Shown piece after piece: positions 51,493-61,499 of a stretch of 64,000 nucleotides of DNA (its first letter is position 1; each line of letters begins with the position of its first letter). Both the position numbers and the translations under genes were made by a program. The stretch covers positions 10,623,501 through 10,687,500 of the forward strand of contig CM049395.1 of NCBI GenBank assembly GCA_026929865.2, read 5' to 3'. Under the pieces are notes generated by a model, which saw only the letters and a list, made by a program, of their open reading frames with translations, was not told where the DNA came from and did not search any database. The stretch is from Hyperoplus lanceolatus. Taxonomy: Eukaryota > Chordata > Actinopteri > Uranoscopiformes > Ammodytidae.

Positions 51493-53518
51493 GTACATTC
51501 AACAATATATAAACAGCGTACAATGTAGATTTTGTGTGGTTTTAATTGATTATAATGTTCAGGGAAAAGCAGATGACCTCCGGCAAATAGCTTCTATTTA
51601 GCTGAGAGTTGTTGATGAGTTTCACTGCACAATAACTAAGAAGCCTATTGAGTGTTGTATTTTGAGTTTTAAATGGTAATGAAAGCATTAGACAAAACAG
51701 CCTTTGCCAAATTAAACATTTGTCTGGAGTATCAGGATGTGATGCTGCAGATCAAATGGGCAGTTAGTTTGACAGCACTATGCCATAGTTAACTACAGTG
51801 TGCAGAGTGATGTACTTAACATATTTGATGGGTCAATGTTGTGTGCGATGGAATGCTGTCCTACACCTATTACATACAAATATGTTGCTCGTAAAAATAA
51901 TTGTAAATGTTTGAGTACAACATCTAAATGAAAAATGGTGATTGTGTAAGAGGACTGAGTGGGAGAACATTTGATTTAGAAAAATGAGAGCGAGTGAAGT
52001 TTATGCAATTGCAACAATGCTTTGATGGTGATTCACCTTCACCTTCACACACAAACACACACACACAACCTGTCCAGAGAGATTGATGAGTCTTGATACA
52101 TTTTCAATGTTACCAGCAGACCCTAAACATTGCAAGCATACAATCGAACTGAATCAAATATTTTTGTCTACCATACTATGCTCTTCATCAACCTGATTGA
52201 GCACATATGAAGCCCTGTACAAATAAACAAAAATTAATCTGTCATCTAATCTGTGTGATGTTTAGTGGAGCACAAACAGTGCCCTGTAGAAAGTATTGGG
52301 CTGACATGTAAGGATGTGTTGTGTTTAAGCATGTCTGATTGTGTTGGAGCAGTCATCACTGCATGTCGAATGCATTGCTACTGTATGTTTCAAAGTCAAT
52401 TACTGGTTTCCTTTCTGGGGCGGCTGATTATTTACAGATACAAATTTCAAAATAAAAGTTGCAATAAGAAACACCACCAATCTAATCTCAGCAAGTGAGG
52501 AACAAAGTGTGTTTCTGTAGTTGTTGCAATATTAATGTTATGAATGAAGGATTGGTTTCAGTCTGCTGGCACGGTTGTGTAAATGCCTCACATTGACATG
52601 AAATGGAGTCGTAGAATTCTTTCCATATGACATTACTGTCTGTCCACTAGGGAAAACCATTTTAAGAAATCTGTCTGCCTTTTTTTCCTATCAGTGAGTG
52701 GCATTGTAAGAGAGGGCTTGTTGATGGCTGATCTCCTGCTCTGATTGCTATGGATCATCACAGCAGTATGACAAATGCATTAATCCATCCCAGAGATCAC
52801 CGGCTATCATAAATAAAGACAATTAGCAATGCTTTGAACATGAGACTTTACACCAGCTCCTGTTCTCCCCCATCGTCAAACTCCCTTTCACATTATCATT
52901 CATTTATGAAACAGGCCTGGCAAAGTTACGGCCTTCATTACTTTTTCTTCACTAGCCAACACTACTAAGCATGAGTGGTGTTCTAAAGAGATTGCATTTT
53001 CTAGGACATGTGAAATGCCCTCGACCTTTGTGAGGAGGCAGGTGATGTCGCAGTTTGACTTTGTCCCTTCCTGCAGCCACTCTATTGCCCTGCTAACTTC
53101 CCCTATAGGCCCTGTGTTTCCCCCTGAACCCACATGCCTAAACTGGCTCTGTGCCACACTTGGATGAATCATCTCTTTTGGAAATCTTGTGAAAATGTAC
53201 TTCACTTTGATGTGGCCCAAAAAGTGATTTTCAGGTAACCTTCATTGTGGGACAGTATGAGACCTATGCAATTCTTGAGTATAAAGTTGAAAGTTTGTGA
53301 GTTGTACAATGTCATGTTAGGTAGGCTTTTTTTTTTTTTTTTTCCCCCCATTGATTTGTTTCATTATACGAGTCAAATGAGAAATCAGATGGGACTGTGC
53401 ATAGAGATGAATAAAACTGGTTCCCCAAGCCCTACCTCAGAATTCAGAGCTCTATTGCAGCACAGGTATTGCAAAACAGCCAGTCGTGGGATGTTCATTT
53501 GGAACAAATGTCAAGGTT
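51493..53518. other. Unassigned non-coding stretch
   Basis: Nothing recognised. Frames up to 106 codons (minus, 52900-53220) lack known domains, and a poly(T) run lies at about 53327-53343. Confidence 0.35.
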
Positions 53519-53966
53519 TCAGGGAAAGACAGACAAGAACCCAATTGCAGGACACAGGAAACAGTTCAGATTCAAAAATAGATTTTAATGAAGTGGATGA
53601 CAAACCAGGTAGTAAGACAGCGTGGCAAACAAGTCCAGTTGGGGCAGGCAAAAGGGAAAGTCCAAAGACAGGTCGAAACACGAACAGGCAAGCAGGATCG
53701 GAACACAGGACGGAATCCGAATGCTGGAACGCTGGGTGAACACACTAGGACATCTGGCAACTGACTAAGGGAACTGAACAAAGATATATACTGGGGCTGA
53801 TTAACTGATGAGGAGCAGGTGAGTGTGGGGCAGACCAGGTGAATGTAATTAACAGGAAGTGCAGAGCAGGAGGGAGTGGCCGGGTATGAAATGACATGAG
53901 AGTTAGAAAGGAAACCAGGAAAACAGACATATGAAAACAAACTAAATACTGGCTGAAGTTGTGACA
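53519..53966 (-). repeat. Solo LTR
   Basis: It starts TGTCAAGG and ends GTTGTGACA (TG...CA termini) and is flanked by a 5-bp duplication ACAAA at 53514-53518 and 53967-53971. On the minus strand it has a TATATA-like box (about 53785) followed by an ATTAAA poly(A)-type signal (about 53583) and an end resembling teleost Gypsy-type LTRs. No internal retroviral genes adjoin it, so it is a solo LTR left by recombination. The frame at 53245-53739 is a by-product. Confidence 0.7.
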
Positions 53967-54090
53967 ACAAATTGCTCTCACATGTTTTATAGAGGATTAA
54001 GGTACCTTTCTTTACTTACTATAGTGATCCTTTCACTTTTGAAATTAGTTTTCAGTTAAACTTTATTTACTGGTTGGTGAGGACAGGTGT

Positions 54091-54201
54091 TTAAACGATA
54101 GTTACGTATGTAACTACGGTTCTATGAGTTCCGGATGACCGCCAGAGGCGGTGCTTACACCACTGGATGTTCCATCGCGTGCATGCGCAGGTCGAGATCT
54201 T
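54091..54201 (-). repeat. Outer terminal repeat of the DIRS element
   Basis: It contains aacgatagttacgtatgtaa and then gagttccggatgaccgccag. The latter returns as its reverse complement at about 60403-60422. DIRS elements have inverted terminal repeats plus an internal region complementary to the termini, and this arrangement fits. Here the repeat is cut off from the rest of the DIRS by the insertion of about 6 kb. Confidence 0.6.
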
Positions 54202-54341
54202 AAAGCCGGGAACACACCGCATTGGCCACCTGCGGCGGTTGGCCGCGTGAATGCAGGAGGCTCGCCGCTTGGTCACGCGCTAGTACATTGACTTTGTATG
54301 TAATCTCGCCGCGCGGCCAGTGCGGTGTGTTCCCAGCTTTA
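54202..54341. mobile_element. 140-bp hairpin miniature element
   Basis: The ends aaagccgggaacacaccgca and tgcggtgtgttcccagcttt are inverted repeats of about 26 bp with few mismatches; the GC-rich interior has further gccgc/gcggc blocks. It sits immediately beside the left terminus of the 5.9-kb transposon. Confidence 0.6.
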
Positions 54342-54342
54342 G

Positions 54343-54409
54343 CGTGACGTAACACCCTTTCAAAATAAAACTTCCGGGTCTAACCGCTCCGTCGAAATCA
54401 AAACAAACA
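54343..54409 (+). repeat. Left terminal inverted repeat of the ISL2EU-type transposon
   Basis: 67 bp, starting CGTGACGTAACACCCTTTCA; matches the reverse complement of 60195-60261 with one difference (T/C at the 39th base). It ends 3 bp before the start codon of the nuclease gene. It includes a TGACGT CRE-like site and must act as, or overlap, the promoter and 5' leader. Confidence 0.93.
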
Positions 54410-54412
54410 ACG

Positions 54413-57310
54413 ATGGCTGAACCGGTGAACATTTTTACATTAACTTCTTTCTTCAGTGAGACACCTGAAAGAGTCAAGAAAGGATTGAATTCTTTTCACT
54501 CCAACAGAGTAGTCAGTGTAGCTGTTTTGCCTGGGGGAGTTATAAAGGGTAGCGTCCAGGCATCACAGAAAAAGAAAGTTTACGAGGTTGAGGTGAGTTG
54601 GAAGTTAACCGTTGACATCTAGTTACCGTTAAAGATGATACGTTATTGAATTAAGTAATACTCAACATCAGTACAGGACTGGTAAAACGTTGAACTTAAA
54701 TGAAGCTGAAACTAAACATATATAGGCCTAGGTCATGTTTTGTAATTTAAGTGAAGTTATGAAAGTTGACATACATCTGCCAGCCCCTTGTATTGTTAGG
54801 CTAAGGTTAGTCTCTTTGAGATGAGCTAGTGTAAGGGAATTGTGTTCAATATAGGTTCATGTTGAGGGACAGCCAGTAAAGTACAGCAGCTGCCAGTGCC
54901 CAATCGGTCGGGACAAGTGCCACCATATGGCGGCAGTTCTCATATGGGTTGAGAAAAATGTGTCCCGCACCGACGTGGAGTGTGCTTGGAAGAGGGCGAA
55001 GACACCGAGCACCGACCAGATAGCAGAAAAGAGAGTGTCTGAGATAACGCCATCCACAACACAAGGTTAGTCATTCATTTGCAAGTGATGCTTTCTTTTA
55101 CGTTATGTGGTGTAATAATAATAATTAACGTAATGTGTGTAGCATATTTCAGACCAGAGAACAGCAATTAACTAATAAAAGCAGTAAATAAAACAATGAG
55201 AAGGTAAATGTCAGTCAAATAAGGTAATTATAAAATTAAAAGTTCAACAGAGAACATTGGAAAGCTATTTAAATGCTAGGCTAAAGATTTAAGTTTTCCT
55301 TTAAAAATATCTGTCAAGCTGGCTTCTCTGATGCAATGAATCATATTTATCATACATTGCCACCTTACACTCATGCTTTATCATGTCATTTTCTCATTTC
55401 AGCTGGAATCAAAAGACCTGTTACTCAGGAAGATAAAGACTGGGTACAAGCAACCCTGTCCAAGCTGGGACGTTTTACTGGAATAGGATGGATTCTGAGT
55501 CCAGAAACTCCTCGGGTAAGACTTATGTGTTAGGTGGTTTGTTTAGGGATGTAATGATACACTGAACTCACAATTTAATTCGATTTGGCTTACAGAGTTC
55601 ACAATACATTTGTCCACCTAACTGAAAGGTAATTGGCTTGAAAGGAATTAAAGTATTTGCATTTCTAAATCTGTTTACTTTACTTTGAATCTAGACTCTC
55701 CCTATCAAGACATTTGAGGGGCTAGTGACCAACCCAGACTACGCGGAAGCTGAGGACAAGGCTCTTCATTTGCTGTCTTCATTTGTGGTCACCGATCAGG
55801 AGAAGCAGCAGATCGAAAGAGCCACGGTTGGGCAAGCAAAGAATGCATTATGGTATGAAACTGCATTAACAAAAACAAGAGAAACAACCTGAAACAATAC
55901 AAAACTAGTTATTTACAACTGCACGTTAATAATAGTGGTAGTAGTAGTAGTTATTATAAATTCTAACAAGAGCCAGGTATGTGACCTCCAGGGGTCTGTT
56001 TCAGGGGGTAAAAGTAAAAGATGTCCTCGCACAAAACTGTGCTGGTATAGGCTAGGCTACTGTATGCCTACTGTAGGATATATTCACTGTATGGACAAGT
56101 GAGACACCCCCACCCTCTCCATGTGCTCTAAACAGATGTTTTTTTATATCGGAAACTATGAGAGACTTAAACGTCCAAAGCCCATTCCTCAGCATGTTAA
56201 CACAGATGTTACAACATCAAGATACAAGACATGAGTGCTAAGAATTCGCTATTGATCTTAAATGATAAATCAAATCACTATGGAACGCGCCTAAATAGAA
56301 AAAAAATTATGAAGATTTCTGCAGTAATCTGCTCTTGAAAAGAAGAACTAGCTGTTCTGACACTTCCTTCATTCACTCTTCACATTAAGATGAAAACATA
56401 CTCAGAGTTTGTTCAAGCAAACCTGCCAGCGAGCAGGTTAGGTTTGCTGAGTCTGTTGCCCTGAGTAACTGACTCACTGAAACGGAAAACTCAGAGTATC
56501 CACTTACTTTGAGTGTCCACATATGTAACCTGCTTTCTGAAACAGACCCCAGTCTACATGAACTATCTCTTATTTTGTTTTTCTACAGGTCAGCATATCG
56601 GCAAAAAAGGATCACAGCAAGCAACTTTGGTTTGGTATTGGCAGCAGTCAAACGGAAGTCCTACCCTCCTTCCTTATTTAAAACACTGCTTGGCCAGTAC
56701 AACCTAAAACAAGGATCGAAAGTAAGTTTTAGGTAGTAGGGGATTATTTAAATTGACAGCATCTGTGTTCCTAAGAATACACTTAATAAAATAGTGGTTG
56801 TCAACATCAGCAGGTTTTTTTCTAATATAATATTTAATTTTTTGTTTCTTTCCCAAGGCATGTGATTGGGGAATTCTCCATGAGCCGAGGGCAAAGCAGC
56901 AATATACAGAGAGCACTAGTGTCGTCATCCAGGAGAGGGGTTTGTTCCTTTCGGACAGTGGCCTGCTCGGTGGATCTCCAGATGGGGCGGTGTCTGACGA
57001 CTGCATTGTGGAAGTGAAATGTCCATGGTCAGCCAGAACAAAGACTATCCGACAGGCAGCAGAGAATAGGGAGTTTTATCTTTACTTGGACCAAGTGACT
57101 GATACCCTGACACTAAAACCAACACACAATTATTGGCATCAAATCCAGGGCAACCTACATCTGACTGGAACAAGCAGCTGTCACCTCATTGTATGGACTC
57201 CTGTGGATCTTGTCATCCTTCCCATCCTCAAAGACCCATCATGGGCCATAAACATCAACACCCTGGAGACATTTTATAAAGAGTGTTTCCTTCCCTATGT
57301 TCTGTCATAG
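54413..57310 (+). CDS. SWIM zinc-finger / YqaJ-type exonuclease, six exons
   Basis: Exons 54413-54592, 54855-55065, 55403-55515, 55695-55852, 56589-56721 and 56858-57310 join in phase with GT..AG introns to give 415 residues without a stop. Exon 2 encodes a SWIM zinc finger (C73-x-C75-x6-C82-x-H84), a DNA- or protein-binding fold. Exons 5-6 encode a YqaJ/lambda-exonuclease-type nuclease: R-I-T-A-S (228-232), H-E (273-274), G-G-S-P-D-G with D307, V-E-V-K with E317 and K319, and a Q-rich helix near 360. These fit the family's metal-binding and catalytic residues, so the enzyme is predicted to be active. The start ATG is the first after the terminal repeat. Such nucleases resect DNA ends in phage recombination; the role in the transposon is inferred. 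An AATAAA lies at 57616. Confidence 0.88.
55991..56550. mobile_element. Miniature element inside intron 4 of the nuclease gene
   Basis: The ends GGGGTCTGTTTCAG and CTGAAACAGACCCC are perfect inverted repeats. It is 560 bp and non-coding, with an internal hairpin-like 'aacctgccagcgagcaggtt'. It lies wholly between the donor at 55853 and the acceptor at 56588, so it does not alter the protein. The right tip is 38 bp upstream of the acceptor. Confidence 0.8.
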
Positions 57311-57496
57311 TTCTGTCAAGTCAACCATCACATATAGAGCAGGTTCATTAATGATTTTTGGTCCTTATTTTTTGTACAGAGATGAATTAATAATTTGTAA
57401 ATAGTAGGTACATTTTATTTACACTTTCACTACTGATGCTGAATTAGATGATCTGTGAAAAATATATGTTAACAACTTCAGCTTTAATGTCCTTTT

Positions 57497-57595
57497 AAGT
57501 AGTTTGTACAGTAATGATAAATGAAGTAGTTTTTACAGTAATGAAGTAGTTTGCAATGATTAATGAAGTAGTTTGTACAGTAATGATAAATTAAG
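57497..57595. repeat. Short minisatellite, AAGTAGTTT units
   Basis: Four units of 20-27 bp, each beginning AAGTAGTTT and mostly continuing GTACAGTAATGATAAATG, with internal deletions. Confidence 0.85.
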
Positions 57596-57696
57596 TCACA
57601 CAATGTTTTTCGACAAATAAAATGTTTATTTATACAAATGGCAAATAATGTATACTGTATTACTTTTGATATGTTTGAAGGGGAACATGTAGCACC

Positions 57697-57727
57697 CTGA
57701 AAAGGGGAGAAGTAAATAATCACGCTC
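57697..57727 (+). repeat. 31-bp direct repeat, copy 1
   Basis: CTGAAAAGGGGAGAAGTAAA followed by TAATCACGCTC; an exact second copy lies at 58358-58388. The second abuts the transposase stop codon. Confidence 0.9.
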
Positions 57728-58357
57728 GACACAGTGCTCTCTCTGTCGTGGCTTCGTCAAGAATTGTATTTCTTTTTCAAAAGTATTTACATAGGTATAT
57801 TGTTGTCAAAACAAAAGTATCAAAACAGAAAATAATACAATTTCCTCACACTCAAATAGTAAACTCAACTGTCTAATTGTTTTCTTTATTTTCACATTTT
57901 TTCACTTAAGTAAAATCAAATGTAACATGTAAATATGTTTATAATAATCTATTAAATCTTAAACAAACTCAAAAGAAGTAAACTGAAATGAATTAAATAT
58001 TACACTTGTAGCCATTGCCCATTTCTGTTATTTCTATCGTTCCTCTCTAAAGATTTGCATTGTATAGATGAAACAAATCAATAATCAGGTCTAAATACAC
58101 ACTTCAGCATTAAATTACAACCTTATATATGCACCATGTATTTTAATTTAACCAACCTCAAACATGCTCTCATGGCGCACTCTAGTGGACATGGCGGAAT
58201 AGCAGTTAAACAATTTAAGCTAGTCAATACAACAATTTCTAACAAAGCTTCTAACAATGCTTTTAACCTCTAAATTTGGTCATAATGTTAACAAAACGCA
58301 CACGAAACATAAGCAAACTAATTCTAAAATGTAAGACCATATCATACTCATTAATAC

Positions 58358-58388
58358 CTGAAAAGGGGAGAAGTAAATAATCACGCTC
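58358..58388 (+). repeat. 31-bp direct repeat, copy 2
   Basis: Identical to 57697-57727 and 661 bp away. The transposase stop codon (58392-58394) lies 4 bp beyond it. The intervening DNA may be a partial duplication or a filler insertion. Confidence 0.9.
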
Positions 58389-58391
58389 AAC

Positions 58392-60184
58392 TTATTCAAT
58401 TTCACGGAGAATGGGTGTCTGCAAGTTGGTTAGACACACGCATACTTTCAGAACCATATTAATGCTTTTTCTAAACTGGTGTGGAATGTGACGCAAGATG
58501 TTGTAGAGTTTCAGTCTCTGGATAGAGCGCTCCACATGGATCCTTGCACAGGAGATTAGGCGGTTATTCTTTGCTTCCTCCTGTGTGAATTGTCCGTTGA
58601 TTAGGAAAGATGGGATGGGTTCAACAGAACTCCCTCTGGTAAAATGTCCCGTATGGTGAAGCCCTTGTCTGCCATGACCATGTCACCTGGCTGCAGATGA
58701 TGGAGAAGTCCACAGTCAGCTGTGATTGCCTTGTCTGAGGCACTCCCACCATACAGGTCACTAGTGAAGGTGATGAAGCCATTGGGAGCCACACCAATCA
58801 GTGCTTTGAGTGTGGTCCGCCCTTTGTACTGGCTGTACAGGTGACTTTGTGTATCAAGTCTCTTGGTGTTGGACACAGCAACCTCTGTGCAGTCAAGCAC
58901 TATTCTGCAGTTTGGGAATGGTCTAAAGCATTCTGGCAGTGACGTTTGATTTTTTGCTGTGGAGGGAATGTTGTTCTCAAGCATACCGACATACAGAATT
59001 TGATAAAGCGCACTAACAATGGTGGTAAAGATATTTGTTACTGTGGCTGTGCTACAATTGAATCGTGTTGCAAGGTCTTCATGGCCAGAATTTAGTCTTA
59101 ATTTTATTAAGGTCAGGAACAATTGATCAATTAGGGGCATACATTGGACAGTCCAATCAGAATGATAGTGAAGCTCAAATTTAGAAAGAAGTGCTTGTAA
59201 AAACAAAACAGTGGCAGCATCGGGCAATCCGGTGAAATACTGAACTCTGTGAGAGTTGGATGACATCTGCCTGAAGGAAAAAGCTTGTTTTTGAATGTCC
59301 AATTGTTTTTTCAGTTTATCATTTTCTTTTTTTAAGCATATCATTTTCGATTTCAAGCACAACAATGCTTTTAGAAGTGCTAGGGGTATCTGCAGTTGTA
59401 ATGTTAGCAAGGCAGTGTGGCTGATCTGTGGCTTCAGTTTCCTCATTGGTGGTGGGTACCATTTGCTTCTTGTGTTTGATGGTCTTGCTGAGGTTGTCTG
59501 TTGTTGGGAAAGTCTTCCCCTCATTCCAGGCAAATCGCGATGGGCCAACAGCTTTGCCGTTTTTGAAATGCCAACTGCAAACCCTGGAGTTGCAGTTTGG
59601 GGTGAAGTTCTTGCGCCTATTTAAAAAAAGGAAAGAAAATTATCATCATTAGGCTACCTAAATTCTTCATAGGACATGTGCACAATCAGAATATAATATA
59701 ATGGTACCAATGATAAAATCCTCGGAGAGCATAAAGATTCACAATCACGACCAAGGTGTGCATAATGACTTAGAAACGGTTCAGTAACCTGAGCCGCCGA
59801 GTGTAGCCTAATGTAAACAGGTGAATTTAACTGGCTGGCTGTTGACAATAATAGCCGTAATAGCCTTGGGTGGTTATTATGACCATAGATAGTATAATTA
59901 ATATGACAAAAACACAGTTTAAACACATATCTTTTTGAGGGTTTACCTTTTGCGAGTAATTCCAGTTAACTTAAACAGCCAACAGTAAGCCGTTAACGTT
60001 AAATAAGATATACACTAGCGCTAAAACTTTTTTTTTTCATTTGTTTAAGAAGTGTAACTTACCTTATCAACTGCAGCCATTTCCTCTTCTCCTTTTCATC
60101 AATGGGGAAGCGGTAAAAAGACAATTCCTTCGTTTTTTTTGACTCAGATCTGTTCAAACAGCTGGGAACACAGCACTGCGGCAT
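58392..60184 (-). pseudogene. THAP-domain DDE transposase, two exons, two frame breaks
   Basis: Exon 1 (60063-60184) starts MPQCCVPSC and ends at a GTAAGT donor; exon 2 (58392-59616) follows a TTTAAATAG acceptor. Together they encode an N-terminal THAP zinc finger (C5/C9, W37, then C54-x2-H57 in exon 2), a Lys/Glu-rich likely coiled coil, and a DDE_Tnp_4-type catalytic core: RIVLDCTEV (first Asp, about 58893), MVMADKGF (second Asp, about 58670) and RIHVERSI (Glu, about 58528). It ends NLQTPILREIE. The frame shifts by one base in an A7 run (59327-59333) and shifts back near 58616-58622. The protein would bind the termini and cut and join DNA. Without read-through of both breaks the THAP region and catalytic core are separated. 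Confidence 0.88.
59617..60062 (-). other. Intron of the transposase gene
   Basis: Minus-strand intron of about 446 bp with GTAAGT donor (60057-60062) and TTTAAATAG acceptor (59617). It splits the THAP domain after residue 40, joining an AG at the end of exon 1 to G of exon 2 (Arg41). No nested element seen. Confidence 0.75.
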
Positions 60185-60194
60185 TGTAGCAATA

Positions 60195-60261
60195 TGTTTG
60201 TTTTGATTTCGACGGAGCGGTTGGACCCGGAAGTTTTATTTTGAAAGGGTGTTACGTCACG
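60195..60261 (-). repeat. Right terminal inverted repeat of the ISL2EU-type transposon
   Basis: Reverse complement of 54343-54409 with one mismatch. Its inner edge is 10 bp from the transposase start codon at 60184, mirroring the left end. Confidence 0.93.
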
Positions 60262-60500
60262 ACTTAACAGCCGTATACCAACAAAGTCACCTGTGACACC
60301 TGGGTGACCCCGGGAATGTCTATATATTCCGGAAGTCACCAGAGGTTCTGTTCCAACTGGATCTTCTCGCGGTGTCTGAGAAGTCTGAGTGACAGAGAAC
60401 TCTGGCGGTCATCCGGAACTCCGGAGCTTACAGCACTGGATGACTTATACCAAAAAGGTCACGAAGAGTACTCATCAATTAAGGGCTTGCAACCATCAAC
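60262..60500 (-). repeat. Inner complementary region and 3' part of the DIRS element
   Basis: It holds ctggcggtcatccggaact (60403), the reverse complement of the sequence at 54130-54148 in the outer terminal repeat, followed by 'cttacagcactggatga' resembling the outer repeat's 'cttacaccactggatgt'. DIRS elements use such an internal complementary region to template completion of the circular cDNA. Confidence 0.5.
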
Positions 60501-61498
60501 AAGACAGCTGTCATCCCACAGGATGAGGTGCAGCAACATTTACTCTGTAGAGCCGCGCAACGTACATGATGAAGACCATGTAGCCGTGGCGCAGATGTCC
60601 TGCCGTGAAATCCGCTTCAAGGCAGCCCATGATGTAGCCATACTCCTGGTAGAGTGGCACTCAACGGCCAAGGCATGGGGAGCCCCTGTGCTCTATATGC
60701 ATTCAAGACCACATCCACAAGTCAGTGGGAGTGTCTCTGTTTGGACAGGGCAGCCCCCTTCCAGCAGCTCCCATAGCAGACAAAGAGGTATTTGTCTTAC
60801 GCACGCTGGTTGTTGCCACAACCTATGCCCAAGCGCCCGCACCGGGCACAGTGGGTCTGACATTCTTTCTGCACCCCCTGGTGAGCCCAGGGGATTAAAA
60901 GCAGCCAACTCGATCGATCGGTTTACATGGTGGGGAGACAATCGTTTGGATAGGAAGGATGGATTTGGCGAGAGCACCACTCCTGACCCTTCTGCATGCC
61001 AGAGCAAGCACGCCTGGCTCACTGACGAGGCATGGAGTTCACCGACCAATTGCAGTCGCAATGGCAAGGAGGAATGCCGTCTTCATAGACAGCCGCGTCA
61101 GGTCTACCTGACTCAGCGGCCCAAATGGGGGTAGACCTAAGGCCCTCAGGACTACTTGCAAGTCCCATGATGGTGCCCTCAGGGGTCATGGTGGCTGAAT
61201 GAAGCCTCTGGCCTCCCTTCAGAAACTGCCTGACTAGGTAGTGGGACCCTACCGTCTGGTTATCCACCCCTGCATGTGCGGCCGATATCGCAGCCACATA
61301 GACGCACAGGGTGGAAGCAGCTCTCCTGCTGCCCAACACAGACTGCAGAAAGTGTAGTATCACTATCACTGTGCAAGTCCATGGGACTTCGCCATGTACC
61401 ATGCACCACTGTGAAAACAACTTCCACCTGTTTGCATAGTGCCATGTAGTGGAGAGTGCCCCTGAAGTTAAAAAGGTAGGACCTCTGACTGGTCGCAA
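60500..61498 (-). pseudogene. DIRS tyrosine recombinase, degraded
   Basis: Minus-strand frames in order: 'ASTLCVYVAAISAAHAG' and 'LVRQFLKGGQRL' (N-terminal core-binding part, 61498-61019), 'SGVVLSPNPSFLSK', 'ELAAFNP' and 'CPVRALGHRL' (60693-61067), and 'HSTRSMATSWAALKRIS' with 'QDICATATWSS' (about 60570-60660). The HSTR motif gives the conserved His and Arg of the catalytic box. The catalytic Tyr is visible only after a frame change (ARLYRVN, about 60552). This enzyme integrates circular retrotransposon DNA instead of an integrase. Several frame breaks and stops make it inactive. Confidence 0.85.
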
Positions 61499-61499
61499 T

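Larger units (their letters stand above)
57311..58391. other. Convergent 3' region between the two transposon genes
   Basis: It contains a near-palindromic pair of poly(A) signals, AATAAA at 57616 and, for the minus strand, TTTATT at 57625, plus another minus-strand signal at 57895. The rest is AT-rich and non-coding. Both genes probably terminate here with overlapping 3' ends. Confidence 0.6.
54343..60261. mobile_element. 5.9-kb two-gene DNA transposon, ISL2EU / PIF-Harbinger-related
   Basis: Bounded by 67-bp inverted repeats, it carries two convergent genes: a SWIM-YqaJ nuclease (plus strand, intact) and a THAP-DDE transposase (minus strand, two frame breaks). A DDE_Tnp_4-type transposase paired with a YqaJ nuclease is the known hallmark of the eukaryotic ISL2EU group. 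The near-identical termini suggest a recent insertion, but the damaged transposase means this copy could not move itself unless the breaks are assembly errors. A separate miniature element sits in intron 4 of the nuclease gene. The target duplication is not clear; CTTAA occurs just left of the hairpin element (54198) and just right of the transposon (60263). Confidence 0.88.

Noticed and set aside
53245-53739. 164-codon plus-strand frame
   Set aside because: Its second half lies inside the solo LTR and its first half includes a poly(T) run; it spans unrelated sequences.
59327-59333. Programmed ribosomal frameshift in the transposase
   Set aside because: A +1 shift at A7 followed by a reverse shift about 700 bases later is unlikely as a programmed design; mutation or base-call error is simpler, so it is kept only as a caveat.
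59295-59652. Plus-strand frames opposite the transposase
   Set aside because: Antisense shadows of exon 2 of the transposase.
60304-61134. 276-codon plus-strand frame
   Set aside because: It is antisense to the DIRS tyrosine recombinase, whose motifs are clear on the minus strand; the plus-strand product has no recognisable domain.
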